A DNA stretch of 64,000 nucleotides from Candidatus Thiomargarita nelsonii (GTDB lineage Bacteria > Pseudomonadota > Gammaproteobacteria > Beggiatoales > Beggiatoaceae). Below the pieces are notes generated by a model. The model did no database searches and was not told the DNA's origin. It was given only the letters and a program-made list of their open reading frames with translations. The position numbers were made by a program, and so were the translations under genes. Where the stretch lies: assembly GCA_000785145.2 (NCBI GenBank), contig JSZA02000003.1:32153-96152 (forward strand), in the 5' to 3' direction. How positions within the stretch are numbered: position 1 is the stretch's first letter; each line of letters starts with the position of its first letter. Positions 20,444-29,711 of this stretch are shown here, piece after piece.

Positions 20444-21450
20444 TTATTTTTTACTTTGAATTTCCAAAAACTGTTTTGAATACCTTTCAGCAAATTCATG
20501 CGGTACTTTTGCTGCTTTACCCAAATATTCAGCAGCCAATAAACAAAATTTACCCGATTGTGGTTGTTCAACAGCCATAATACTCGCAAATTTTATAGAA
20601 TCTTTACCATTTAAATAAGTCCAAGCAACTTCTCTGGCTAATAAAGGTGCAAACAGTGCTTGTCTCGGCGCGTCTAAAATGTGACGAGTCAGTTGAACAA
20701 ATTTATCCCATTCAGGGGGAGGGTTAATTCCGCTTGAGCAAGTGAGTCTCTGTTACTGGGTTGCAGATAGGACATAAAAATTTGCAAACTGAAACGTGCT
20801 AAAGCATGTAGAAACAATGCGACAAAATCTCCGAACAAAGCCGTATGCAAAGCTTTTGCGGGATCAAGTTCTGGATGTGCTTTCCTTAATATAGCTATTG
20901 TTTTTCGACAGGCTTCAGCAGGTGAGTCACACCTCCAAAAAGCGGAACGTGAAAATTCAACCATATCTGCTAATTTTGGAAATTTTTCAGGAATAGAAAA
21001 AAATATTTCCCAATTATCAAGTTCAGCAACACTACTGCTGACTCCAACTGGCAAAAAACCATCAGTGGCATTAGCTAATATACCAAACTCTCCTTCTTTT
21101 ACAATGGAAATATCAAGCTCTGCTGCTGAGATACGATGATCACGCTGTATGTCTTTTTTATCACTTAAAATTAATAAACCGCGAGTCGCATGAACACGAT
21201 CCATCAGTCCACGCAACCAAAGCGTTCTGTTTATCGGTGATTCGCGTTGTCCACTTTTACAGTCAAATAAAAATGCCCTATATCCTAAAAATTCATCCGG
21301 CACAGAACCCAGTACGTCTATATCGGTAATCAATTTGTTTTTAGTGCTGGTGGCAATTTTAGGCAGAACATCAATTTCTAACTGAGGAAACCAGCGTTTT
21401 GCCACAATATAACGTAATGCACTTGCCTTTTGTGCTCGATCTTTTATCAT
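20444..21450 (-). pseudogene. PD-(D/E)XK-like protein with a frameshift
   Basis: The N-terminal 250 codons run from ATG 21450 to a stop at 20689. After an indel near 20727 the frame continues as NPPPEWDKFVQLTRHIL and ends at 20444, giving about 335 aa. The segment ITDIDVLGSV, then FLFDCKSG, resembles the D-x(n)-(D/E)xK core of restriction-like nucleases. Whether the frameshift is real cannot be judged here. It may belong with the neighbouring DUF262 gene as a defence locus. Confidence 0.5.
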
Positions 21451-21479
21451 TTACTTTAAGTAACTTCTCAGTTTAACGC

Positions 21480-21585
21480 AGATTGCTTTTTCTCGTTCCC
21501 ACGCGCCAGCGTCCCGTGTTTACAGGCCGCGACGCTGGCGCGTCGTGACTGGGTTCCCACGCTGGCGCGTGGGAACCAGAAATTT
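21480..21585. repeat. GC-rich nested inverted repeats (TTCCCACGCGCCAGCG)
   Basis: Contains TTCCCACGCGCCAGCG and the complementary CGCTGGCGCGTGGGAA in overlapping inverted arrangement. No gene is supported in 21451-21670. Confidence 0.65.
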
Positions 21586-21640
21586 TTTAAAAAAATAGGA
21601 TTTTTTTGATACCAACCTAAAAAATAAAGCCTATCAGTAG

Positions 21641-21666
21641 GAGTCCAAGATTTATCTTGGACATCC
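21641..21666. repeat. AGGAGTCCAAGATTTATCTTGG hairpin copy
   Basis: Copy of the dispersed palindrome immediately downstream of the SDR gene, 5 bp from its stop codon. Confidence 0.85.
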
Positions 21667-21670
21667 AAAG

Positions 21671-22528
21671 TTACTCAGGCAAATGTCGCAACACCCAATC
21701 CATCGCCCGATGTGGGAGAAATCGTTTTAAGGTTGCCAACAAATACGTTGGAAAAGTCACATAATAACGCGGTTGTGGGTGTCGTGATTCTAAGGCATGG
21801 ATAACTCTTTTGAGCACCGCCTCTGGTGGCAAAGTAAACGGGGCAACCGCCTCTTTTGCTAATAAGCGTTGTTCCATTTTGGCATAAGTTTTATAATGTA
21901 CGCTCTGTTCAGCATCAATATGCTGTTTGAACATCTTATAAGCATTGGCACGAAACTGGCTCACAATTGGTCCGGGTTCAATCAAAGAGATAAAAATACC
22001 AGTGCCGGCTAATTCTAAGCGCAAAGTATCGCTTAATCCCTCCAAAGCAAATTTAGTCGCATTATAGGCTCCGCGATAAGGCAATGCCGCCAAACCTAAT
22101 ACGGAGCTATTTTGGATAATCCGCCCCTCGCCTTGACGGCGCATAACGGATATGACTTGACGAGTCAATTCATGTGTCCCAAAAAAATTGGTTTCAAATT
22201 GTTGACGCAAAGCCTCAACGCTTAAATCTTCTACCGCGCCCGGTTGTCCATAAGCCCCGTTGTTAAATAAACCATACAATCGTCCATCAGTCTGCTCTAA
22301 TACCGTTTGCACCGCCTCAAAAATGGACTGCGAATCGCTCAAATCTAAGACGAGGCTTTTCAAACCTTCTTGTTGTAAACGGGCGACATCTTTAGGCTGA
22401 CGCACGGTGGCAAATACCGAATATCCTCGGTTTTTCAAAGCGTGTGCGACACAGTAGCCTATACCGCTAGAGCAGCCCGTGATAAGTACAGGGCGAGAAG
22501 ATATTAAAGATTTAGGTGTTTTAAACAT
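21671..22528 (-). CDS. Short-chain dehydrogenase/reductase
   Basis: 285 aa classical SDR. The Rossmann cofactor loop ITGCSSGIG is near residues 17-25, and NNGAYG and the active-site YNATK follow, with a preceding Ser in NSSVLG. It has an NADP-type charged region (VRQPKD) after the second strand. Substrate unknown; long-chain or steroid-like alcohols are typical for this subgroup. Single gene with repeats on the 3' side. Confidence 0.9.
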   Translation of the reverse strand: MFKTPKSLISSRPVLITGCSSGIGYCVAHALKNRGYSVFATVRQPKDVARLQQEGLKSLVLDLSDSQSIFEAVQTVLEQTDGRLYGLFNNGAYGQPGAVEDLSVEALRQQFETNFFGTHELTRQVISVMRRQGEGRIIQNSSVLGLAALPYRGAYNATKFALEGLSDTLRLELAGTGIFISLIEPGPIVSQFRANAYKMFKQHIDAEQSVHYKTYAKMEQRLLAKEAVAPFTLPPEAVLKRVIHALESRHPQPRYYVTFPTYLLATLKRFLPHRAMDWVLRHLPE

Positions 22529-22680
22529 TTTAATATTGTATTATAAAAAAAACGCTACTATACTCCTTGATATTTTTGGAGCCAATCGAGCTTGAGTCTT
22601 TTTTTTGAAAAAAACTGAGTTTAATTGTAGGGTGGATTAACCCTACATATACTCCTTAAAAAGCATACTCGGAGGAAAAT

Positions 22681-23589
22681 TTGACAAAAGCCATTATACT
22701 CACAATTTTAAGTGGTATTCTGATCGGTCTCATCTTGCTCTGGATCGAATACATCTACTTTATTCCATTTTTTACACCGACAGCAGTGTTACCCGTAGAG
22801 CCGACAACTAAAGCTTGCCAATGTACGCCCGGCAAAATTTTTCGTGATTCATTACAAAACAAGACATTAGGACCTGAAATGGTGGTTATTGCAGCCGGGC
22901 GATTTCGTATGGGGGATATTCAGAGCAAAGGGGCAAAGTGGGAGCAACCCATACATAGTGTATATGTCAGCCGTTTTGCAATGAGTCGTTATGAGATCAC
23001 TTTTGCAGAATATGACCGTTTTGCACAAGCGACAAACCGACAAAAGCCAGATGATGCCGCTTGGGGACGGGGTAATCGCCCCGTGATTAATGTATCTTGG
23101 TTCGATGCCACCGCTTATGCCCATTGGTTAAGTCAGCAAACCAAGCAACAATATCGCTTGCCAACAGAGGCGCAATGGGAATATGCCGCGCGGGCGGAGA
23201 CTGAGAGCCAATATTGGTGGGGAAACGAAATTGGATATAATTTTGCTAATTGTGACGATTGCGGTAGTCGGTGGGATAATAAAAAAACCGCACCAGTCGG
23301 TTCATTTTCGCCTAATCCCTTTAAGTTATATGATATAGCGGGAAATCTTTATGAGTGGACTTGTTCAGAATATGAGGCTAAATATAACGGCAAAGAACAA
23401 GCTTGTTTGAGCAAACAAAATACCAGCACTCTGCGTGTGATTCGCGGTGGCTCTTGGTACAGCAGTCCAAGGTTTTTGCGATCAGCGAGTCGTTACCGAT
23501 TACCACCAGAGCACAGCGACTACAAGGTAGGTTTTCGCCTGGTTAGAAAAATTCCTGACAAAAAATATACGCCAAAAATAAATCAATAA
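22681..23589 (+). CDS. Membrane-anchored formylglycine-generating-enzyme-like (SUMF1) protein
   Basis: 302 aa from TTG 22681, placed after GGAGGA. One N-terminal membrane segment (ILSGILIGLILLWIEYIYF) is followed by an FGE-sulfatase domain starting MVVIAAGRFRMG. Typical motifs include VNVSWFDA in the variant VINVSWFDA, YRLPTEAQWEYAAR, GNLYEWT and RGGSWY. True sulfatase-activating enzymes need specific cysteines; I cannot confirm them, and most bacterial paralogues have other roles. Expansion of this family is typical of Beggiatoaceae. The domain probably faces the periplasm. Confidence 0.85.
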   Translation: MTKAIILTILSGILIGLILLWIEYIYFIPFFTPTAVLPVEPTTKACQCTPGKIFRDSLQNKTLGPEMVVIAAGRFRMGDIQSKGAKWEQPIHSVYVSRFAMSRYEITFAEYDRFAQATNRQKPDDAAWGRGNRPVINVSWFDATAYAHWLSQQTKQQYRLPTEAQWEYAARAETESQYWWGNEIGYNFANCDDCGSRWDNKKTAPVGSFSPNPFKLYDIAGNLYEWTCSEYEAKYNGKEQACLSKQNTSTLRVIRGGSWYSSPRFLRSASRYRLPPEHSDYKVGFRLVRKIPDKKYTPKINQ

Positions 23590-23594
23590 AATAT

Positions 23595-24560
23595 TTATTT
23601 TGTCTGGCTATGATCTTCAAATAACAACTTTTTAATAAAGTTGGGAAATTCGCTGACTTGACAAACAGTCATTGTAAACAATGCAGACAGAGAATCTGAA
23701 GCTGATGGATTAATGTCGGTTAACACCATTATAGAATGTTTATAATCTAAATTAAGGCTCTTTGCCATATTTGAATACTTATTAATATGCTGTTGATAAT
23801 CTCCCGTTTTGGCTTCAACCCAATAAAAAACACCTTCTACTTCAAAGATAATATCTAATTCAAAATCATTGCCATTTGGCAATATGATTTTAGGATTGAT
23901 GAGATAGCTGAAAGAGAGCGTTTTAGATAATTCTTGAGAGATAAATTGTATTGATTCTTTAACGTTTTCAAGAATATAACGCTCAACCCACTGTCCTGAC
24001 AAGAAATTTTGTGCTCTTGGTAGGATTGTGGTTTTTGCTTTAATCAAATATCTAGGTGCTTTGAAATACTTATATTCTTCCAAAAAGGCCATTTCGTGTA
24101 AGCGTGTACAAAATTGACAAATATTGCTAATATCCTTTTGAGTTTCGTTGGCTAGATGCTCAGTAATTGTGCCACCGTGCTGCATCTCTCTTTTTAGTTT
24201 TTTATAAATTTTGCTAATGGATCTATATCTATCACCGATAAAAACAGCCATACCATTAATCACATAATCGGCAGCATCTTCATCAGGAATACTTTTGATC
24301 TGAATGGACTTGCTCTTTAAGAATTCGTCGATTTTATTGAAGTTTTGTTGCGTTTCCGTATTTTCTTTTTTGATTTCTTCAAGGGAGCCGAGTTCATTTT
24401 TCTCTGTCAGTTCAAGCGTATTATTTGATTTATTTTGAGAATATAAGTTTTTTTTGACAACCTCATTTTGCTTTTCAGCAATCGTATCGAGGGCTTCAGC
24501 AACATTTTCCACAGCAACGGCAATTCGTTCTAATAATAATTCTATTCGAGATAAGTTCAT
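23595..24560 (-). CDS. Coiled-coil protein with C-terminal PD-(D/E)XK nuclease-like domain
   Basis: 321 aa from ATG 24560 (MNLSRIELLLERI), preceded by CAGGATG. The N-terminal third is coiled coil; the middle is helical. The C-terminal part has SGQWVERYILENV, then DFELDIIFEVEGVFYWVEAK, the D-x(n)-ExK core seen in DUF1887/Card1-like nucleases. There is no CARF domain, so this is not a typical CRISPR ancillary nuclease. Function unknown; a DNA or RNA nuclease role is inferred only from the motif. Confidence 0.6.
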   Translation of the reverse strand: MNLSRIELLLERIAVAVENVAEALDTIAEKQNEVVKKNLYSQNKSNNTLELTEKNELGSLEEIKKENTETQQNFNKIDEFLKSKSIQIKSIPDEDAADYVINGMAVFIGDRYRSISKIYKKLKREMQHGGTITEHLANETQKDISNICQFCTRLHEMAFLEEYKYFKAPRYLIKAKTTILPRAQNFLSGQWVERYILENVKESIQFISQELSKTLSFSYLINPKIILPNGNDFELDIIFEVEGVFYWVEAKTGDYQQHINKYSNMAKSLNLDYKHSIMVLTDINPSASDSLSALFTMTVCQVSEFPNFIKKLLFEDHSQTK

Positions 24561-24617
24561 ATCCACATCCTGCCAAAAAAATGGCAAATTTTAACACCAG
24601 TCTTTCTACCTGACAAG

Positions 24618-24740
24618 CCCAAGATAAATCTTGGACTCCTAGTACTCTGTTAATTTTTTTTTTTGGGGGTTGGAATACAAAGCTTTAGCTTTGTACTGTC
24701 TGACAAAGCTAAAGCTTTGTACTCCAGACTCCTAGCCGAT
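24618..24740. repeat. Cluster of hairpin repeats upstream of pnkp
   Basis: Contains one CCAAGATAAATCTTGG palindrome and two facing ACAAAGCTTTAGCTTTGT / ACAAAGCTAAAGCTTTGT palindromes. No promoter was resolved for the downstream gene. Confidence 0.8.
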
Positions 24741-24745
24741 TAATC

Positions 24746-27037
24746 ATGCAAATAAAAATATCTGAATTATCATTAGTCGTACTGATTGGCGCGTCGGGCA
24801 GCGGCAAGTCAAGCTTTGCCAAAAAACATTTTAAGCCCACCGAAATCTTATCTTCGGATTATTGCCGCGCTTTAATTTCCGACAACGAAAATGATCAATC
24901 CGTCACCAAAGAAGCTTTTGACGTTTTACATTTTATTGCTGCAAAGCGTCTCGCGGCGGGCAAACTGACGGTGATTGACGCGACAAATGTTCAATCTGAG
25001 GCTCGCAAACCTTTATTGGCATTGGCGCGTGAATATCATGTTTTGCCAGCGGCAATCGTGTTTAATCTGCCCGAAAGTTTGTGCCATGAGAGAAATAAAC
25101 AACGTGCATCACGCAATTTTGGTCCCCATGTCATACGCCAACAGCGCGGAAATTTAAGGCGTTCGCTGCGTTATATTAAACGGGAAGGTTTTAGACATAT
25201 TACCATTTTTGAGTCTGTTGAAAAAGTCGATGCGGCTAAAATTGAAAGGGCACGCTTATGGAATAATTTGAAACATGAGCGAGGACCTTTTGATATTATC
25301 GGCGATGTGCATGGCTGTTTTGATGAATTGATTGAATTACTTGACAAATTAGGCTACCAAAGAGGGGGTAATCATCCAGAGGAGCGCAAGGCCGTTTTTC
25401 TAGGAGATTTAGTTGATAGAGGCCCCAAAACGCCCGAAGTTTTGCGCCTTGTCATGGACATGGTAGCGGCTGGCACTGCTATCTGTGTGCCCGGCAATCA
25501 TGATATTAAATTGATGCGAAAATTAAAGGGTAAAAATGTCAAATTGACGCATGGCTTGGCGGAGTCGGTGCAACAATTAGAAAAAAATTCTCCGGCGTTT
25601 CATCAACAAATACTTGAATTTATTGATAGTTTAGTCAGCCATTATCAGCTTGACGGGGGCAAATTGGTGGTGGCACACGCTGGCATGAGTGAAAATTTGC
25701 AAGGGCGTGCATCGGGCAAAGTGCGTGAATTTGCGCTCTATGGTGAAACGACGGGAGAGACGGATGAATTTGGTTTGCCGGTGCGCTATGACTGGGCAGG
25801 GGATTATCGGGGACGGGCGATGGTGGTTTATGGACATACGCCGGTGCTAAAAGCGGAGTGGCTTAATAATACCATTTGTATTGATACTGGCTGCGTCTTT
25901 GGGGGCCAATTAACGGCACTGCGTTATCCCGAAAAAGAATTGGTTTCGGTGCCCGCCAAATATACTTATTATAAATCGGTCAAACCCTTTATCCCCGAAG
26001 AAGCCCTTGCCCCGACATTATCTGCGGTGCATGATGAAATCTTGGACGCGAAAGATGTGATTGGTAAGCATATCATCACAACGCGCTTACTCAATAATGT
26101 CACTATCCAAGAAAATAATGCGGCGGCGGCGCTGGAAGTGATGAGCCGCTTTGCGGTTAATCCTAAATGGTTGATTTATTTACCGCCAACGATGTCACCC
26201 AGTGAAACGAGCCAATTGCCAGAGCATCCTGCCCAAGCTTTTGCCTATTATCGTCGTAGTGGCATCGACAAAGTGATTTGTGAAGAAAAGCATAGCGGCT
26301 CAAGAGTGGTCGTGATTGTGTGCCGTGATGAAGGGGTGGTTCAAAAACGCTTTGGTATTGAAAATGAAGGGATTGGTATGTGTTATACACGAACGGGTCG
26401 TCGTTTTTTCACGGATGCTGCCCTTGAGTCGGCTTTTTTAAGCCGAATGAATGCCGCTTTAGAAAAATCCCATTTTTGGAAAGATTTAAAAACGGATTGG
26501 GTGTGCTTAGATTGTGAATTTTTGCCCGTTAATAATATCAATGACTTAAAAGTGGCCCCCTTTCATATTTTAGCGACGGAGGGGCAAGTACATACTGATA
26601 AACTTCACCTATGGCATCTCAAGCGTGTGGCGCAAATTTGCCAATCTGATGCCAGCATTATGATAGCAACGCCTTATAAAACGATTGACGTCACGGATCC
26701 AGACAATGAAAATGAGGGCATTGTTTGGTGGCAAAAGCTGACGAATAAGGGCGGAGAAGGTATGGTGATCAAACCCTTTCAATTCATGAAAAAAGGGCGG
26801 AGAGGTTGGGTGCAACCTGCCTTAAAATGTCGAGGACGTGAATATACGGCACCTGAAAACATTGAAGGGCTACGGGCGCGGGGCTTATCAACTAAACGCT
26901 CTTTGGCATTGCGGGAATTTGCTTTGGGGATTGAGGGATTGGAGCGGTTTGTACGGAAAGAGGCGTTGCGGTGGGTGCATGAATGTGTTTTTGGAGTGTT
27001 GGCTTTGGAAAGTGAACCGGTTGATCCGCGTTTGTAG
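24746..27037 (+). CDS. pnkp: Polynucleotide kinase-phosphatase-ligase (Pnkp), RNA repair
   Basis: 763 aa three-module enzyme. Kinase: P-loop GASGSGKSS at about 15-23. Metallophosphoesterase: GDVHGC near 185, FLGDLVDRGP, then GNHD near 251. C-terminal adenylyltransferase-like ligase: EEKHSGSR near 513 with the presumed lysine nucleophile. Pnkp heals and seals broken RNA, normally with the methyltransferase Hen1; I see no hen1 gene nearby. The end EPVDPRL agrees with the family, so the gene is intact although a hairpin repeat begins right at the stop. Confidence 0.9.
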   Translation: MQIKISELSLVVLIGASGSGKSSFAKKHFKPTEILSSDYCRALISDNENDQSVTKEAFDVLHFIAAKRLAAGKLTVIDATNVQSEARKPLLALAREYHVLPAAIVFNLPESLCHERNKQRASRNFGPHVIRQQRGNLRRSLRYIKREGFRHITIFESVEKVDAAKIERARLWNNLKHERGPFDIIGDVHGCFDELIELLDKLGYQRGGNHPEERKAVFLGDLVDRGPKTPEVLRLVMDMVAAGTAICVPGNHDIKLMRKLKGKNVKLTHGLAESVQQLEKNSPAFHQQILEFIDSLVSHYQLDGGKLVVAHAGMSENLQGRASGKVREFALYGETTGETDEFGLPVRYDWAGDYRGRAMVVYGHTPVLKAEWLNNTICIDTGCVFGGQLTALRYPEKELVSVPAKYTYYKSVKPFIPEEALAPTLSAVHDEILDAKDVIGKHIITTRLLNNVTIQENNAAAALEVMSRFAVNPKWLIYLPPTMSPSETSQLPEHPAQAFAYYRRSGIDKVICEEKHSGSRVVVIVCRDEGVVQKRFGIENEGIGMCYTRTGRRFFTDAALESAFLSRMNAALEKSHFWKDLKTDWVCLDCEFLPVNNINDLKVAPFHILATEGQVHTDKLHLWHLKRVAQICQSDASIMIATPYKTIDVTDPDNENEGIVWWQKLTNKGGEGMVIKPFQFMKKGRRGWVQPALKCRGREYTAPENIEGLRARGLSTKRSLALREFALGIEGLERFVRKEALRWVHECVFGVLALESEPVDPRL

Positions 27038-27084
27038 GAGTCCAAACTTTAGTTTGGACGTCCAAGATAAATCTTGGACTCCTA
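27034..27084. repeat. Double hairpin repeat at the pnkp stop
   Basis: AGGAGTCCAAACTTTAGTTTGGAC followed directly by GTCCAAGATAAATCTTGGAC. The first arm begins at the pnkp stop codon. Confidence 0.85.
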
Positions 27085-27136
27085 GTACTCTGTCAGCGAA
27101 GGAGTTTGTTGAAATCATCACACTGGAGTTAAAAAA

Positions 27137-27418
27137 TTGATTAATTTCAAACAGATGGAATTGAGCCATCAGCTTTTTGACCAGCTCAAGGCGCAGTTTC
27201 CTGAAATCGAGTTAGTCTCCATTGGGGAAAATAGGTTTCAGAGAGATAGTATCTGGGTAAATATCACCCTGCCATTCAATGATAACAGAAATGTTGCCCT
27301 CAGTGAATTAGCGGGTGAAATATCAACGGATATTTTGATGGACTATGGCTATGATATTAGAGGAGTCCAAGATTTATCTTGGACGTCCTGCGATAAATCA
27401 CCTACTGACTTCGTTTAG
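27137..27418 (+). CDS. Small conserved-looking protein with repeat-derived C-terminus
   Basis: 93 aa from TTG 27137 (GGAG 12 nt upstream) or 87 aa from ATG 27155. The first 70 residues (LFDQLKAQFPEIELVSIGE, then STDILMDYGYDI) look like a small alpha/beta family I recall from cyanobacteria and sulfur filaments. The last residues, GVQDLSWTS onward, are translated from an inserted AGGAGTCCAAGATTTATCTT hairpin, so the natural C-terminus was replaced. Confidence 0.5.
   Translation: MINFKQMELSHQLFDQLKAQFPEIELVSIGENRFQRDSIWVNITLPFNDNRNVALSELAGEISTDILMDYGYDIRGVQDLSWTSCDKSPTDFV
27361..27387. repeat. Hairpin repeat inside a coding frame
   Basis: Copy of the GTCCAAGATTTATCTTGGAC palindrome that supplies the C-terminal codons of the small gene at 27137. 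Confidence 0.85.
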
Positions 27419-27431
27419 CTTCGCTGACTTC

Positions 27432-27466
27432 GTTTCGGGAAATCCGCGCAGCGAAATTCCCGAAAC
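27432..27466. repeat. GTTTCGGGA hairpin repeat
   Basis: Inverted GTTTCGGGA / TCCCGAAAC copy; see 217-317. Confidence 0.75.
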
Positions 27467-27471
27467 AACTG

Positions 27472-27510
27472 AAAAAAAAATCCCATTTCTTAAAGAAATG
27501 GGATTTTTAA
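27472..27510. terminator. Bidirectional intrinsic terminator
   Basis: Perfect stem AAATCCCATTTCTT / AAGAAATGGGATTT with a one-base loop, flanked by an A-run and a T-run. It lies between the small plus-strand gene and the end of dsrL on the minus strand and would serve both. Confidence 0.85.
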
Positions 27511-27530
27511 ATTTTAACTGAAAAATTAAA

Positions 27531-29459
27531 TTACTGCCCCAATCCCATCTGGATATACCCAGTCGGACAAACATCTTTACAGATATGACAGCCAACGCAC
27601 TTATCGTAGTCGGTATCGACATAGCGCCCCATGGCATGTTGATCCTTTTTCACCTTGAATATCGCATCTTGCGGACAGTAAATGACGCAGTTGTCACATT
27701 CAAAGCACATACCGCAACTCATACAACGCTTGGCTTCAGCAATCGCCTTTTCTTCTGTGAGCCCAAAAAAGCGCTCCTTAAAGTTACCAAGTACCTGCTC
27801 TGCTGTGATTTCGACCTCTTCACGCGGGTTCAGGGGTTCGTAAGGGAAATGACCTAAGAACAGTTGCTCATGAGGAATGATCTCGGCGAATGCACGATTC
27901 TCGTAGTTGTGAACGGCAAATTTCGAGTCGTTAGTACCCCAAGTCTCTTTATGATCATACTCATCCGGTTGCAGATTATGGATTTTCAACTCTTCGAGTA
28001 AGTTGAAATGATGACTATCCACCTTCGGACGGCTGGCAATTTCTTGACCCATCAGGTAGTTATGTATACCTTCAACCGCGATAGAGGCATGACCAATCGC
28101 CGTTGTCAGCAAATGTGGTTTGACTGCATCTCCACCCACGAAATGACCGGGCTTAGATTTCACTGCATAAGTTTTGTCCGCATCAATCAGGCCCCAACCG
28201 TTATCAAGATCTTCGATGCCGGTATAATCACCTTTTTGGCCAGTGGCGCCGACAATCATAGTACATTCAATATTAAATTCTTCGCCTTCTTTAGGTACCA
28301 TTTTGCCGTTTACCCAATCCACCGGCTGCACTCTGAGCGCAGTAGCCCGACCGTCTTCGCCTCGAATGATTTCTAAGGGGGCTAAGCTCTCGTGAATTTC
28401 CACACCTTCAGAAATGACTGCCTCCAATTCATGCTTAGTTGCCGGCGCCTTTGAGATGGGACGACGATAGACGATCCACACATCCGCGCCTTCTCGACGA
28501 GCGGCAGTGGCTACATCATGAACGGTATGACCCAAAATCACGTTTTCCGGGCGATCTTTTTCGTGGACCTGAGAAATATGGCCTAAACGCCTAGCAACCG
28601 CTACCACATCCATAGCAGTATCGCCACCACCGATGACTAATATGCGACCCGATAAATGGTGTAAGCGTCCCTCATTAAAAGCGCGTAAAAACGCCATACC
28701 GTCAACGCAGTTCGGTGCTTCTGCACCCGGAATAGGCAATGCCTTACCCGATGTAGCACCAATCCCCCAGAAAATGGCATCATATTCCTTTTCTAACTGC
28801 TCAATGCTAACATCAGTACCGACGCGAGTATTCAACTTAACCTCAACACCCATATCAATGATACGCTTGTTCTCATGGTCAAGCACATCGCGGGGTATGC
28901 GATAACCCGGGATACCAAAACCCATCATGCCACCGAGCTTATTGTATGACTCAAAAATAGTACAGCTATGCCCACGGAGGCGCAAAAAGTAAGCAGCGGC
29001 TAAACCGGCTGGTCCACTGCCGACTACGGCAACTTTTTTACCCGTCTCTTTTTCTGGTTTAGGGAAACTAAGATTGTGTTCCCGCGCCCAATCACCAATG
29101 TATTGTTCAACTGAGTTAATACCAACATGGTTTTCCACTTCGTTGCGATTACAACCATCTTGGCAAGGAGCAGGACAGACGCGACCCATAATAGCCGGGA
29201 AAGGGTTGGATTTGGTCATGCGCTGAAAGGCGTATTCCTGCCACTCCATCCCTTTTGGTGGTTTATCCAAACCACGTACAATGGAGAGCCAACCACGGAT
29301 ATCGTGACCAGAGGGGCAACTACCTTGGCAGGGTGGAGTGCGATGCACGTATGTCGGACATATATAGGATTCTCCGACTTGAATGACATCTTGATTCCAT
29401 TGTTTGTGTGCGTTGTCGCCGTCTTTGTAAAGCCTGAATGTTAAATTGGTTTCACTCAT
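27531..29459 (-). CDS. dsrL: DsrL, iron-sulfur flavoprotein NAD(P)H oxidoreductase of sulfur oxidation
   Basis: 642 aa. The N-terminus has the cysteine-rich GltD-type Fe-S region (CPTYVHRTPPCQGSCPSG, later CPAPCQDGC). The FAD loop GSGPAGLAAA follows, then the pyridine-nucleotide site IGGGDTAMD. The C-terminus has two ferredoxin clusters (CMSCGMCFECDNC and CVGCHICKDVC). Length and start MSETNLTFRLYKDGDNAHK agree with DsrL of phototrophic sulfur oxidisers. DsrL accepts electrons linked to DsrAB-catalysed sulfur oxidation and reduces NAD(P)+. Here it is away from dsrKJ and downstream of pntA-pntB on the same strand, separated by 252 bp with repeats. Confidence 0.92.
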   Translation of the reverse strand: MSETNLTFRLYKDGDNAHKQWNQDVIQVGESYICPTYVHRTPPCQGSCPSGHDIRGWLSIVRGLDKPPKGMEWQEYAFQRMTKSNPFPAIMGRVCPAPCQDGCNRNEVENHVGINSVEQYIGDWAREHNLSFPKPEKETGKKVAVVGSGPAGLAAAYFLRLRGHSCTIFESYNKLGGMMGFGIPGYRIPRDVLDHENKRIIDMGVEVKLNTRVGTDVSIEQLEKEYDAIFWGIGATSGKALPIPGAEAPNCVDGMAFLRAFNEGRLHHLSGRILVIGGGDTAMDVVAVARRLGHISQVHEKDRPENVILGHTVHDVATAARREGADVWIVYRRPISKAPATKHELEAVISEGVEIHESLAPLEIIRGEDGRATALRVQPVDWVNGKMVPKEGEEFNIECTMIVGATGQKGDYTGIEDLDNGWGLIDADKTYAVKSKPGHFVGGDAVKPHLLTTAIGHASIAVEGIHNYLMGQEIASRPKVDSHHFNLLEELKIHNLQPDEYDHKETWGTNDSKFAVHNYENRAFAEIIPHEQLFLGHFPYEPLNPREEVEITAEQVLGNFKERFFGLTEEKAIAEAKRCMSCGMCFECDNCVIYCPQDAIFKVKKDQHAMGRYVDTDYDKCVGCHICKDVCPTGYIQMGLGQ

Positions 29460-29547
29460 TGGTCTTTATTCCCTTGGTTTTTTATAGTCAGTTTCTCAGT
29501 ACAGAACAATTTCTTTAAGTCATTGATTGTTTGTCATTTCGACCAGC

Positions 29548-29587
29548 GGGAGAAATCTTGATGCTTTGATAATTCAAGATTTCTCCC
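29548..29587. repeat. Hairpin GGGAGAAATCTTGA
   Basis: Arms GGGAGAAATCTTGA and TCAAGATTTCTCCC with a 12-nt loop, in the dsrL-pntB spacer. The surrounding TCATTTCGACCAGC and CGGGATGACAGAC segments look like a dispersed repeat. Confidence 0.7.
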
Positions 29588-29680
29588 TCTGGTAAGGTCC
29601 CTCCTATCGTCGGGATCGGGATGACAGACAAGAAAAAAAAAACAAGAAAAAAAAATGTCCTGTACTGAGAGTCAGTTTAG

Positions 29681-29707
29681 AGGAGTCCAAGATTTATCTT
29701 GGACGTC
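29681..29707. repeat. AGGAGTCCAAGATTTATCTT hairpin copy
   Basis: Copy of the dispersed palindrome just after the pntB stop. Confidence 0.85.
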
Positions 29708-29711
29708 CAAC

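Noticed and set aside
21468..21668. 66-aa ORF beginning [10 protein letters not shown]
   Set aside because: Made entirely of hairpin repeats and the GTGGGAACGAG motif.
23595..24560. CRISPR-linked Card1/Can2-type nuclease
   Set aside because: No CARF domain, and no CRISPR array or cas genes in the window.
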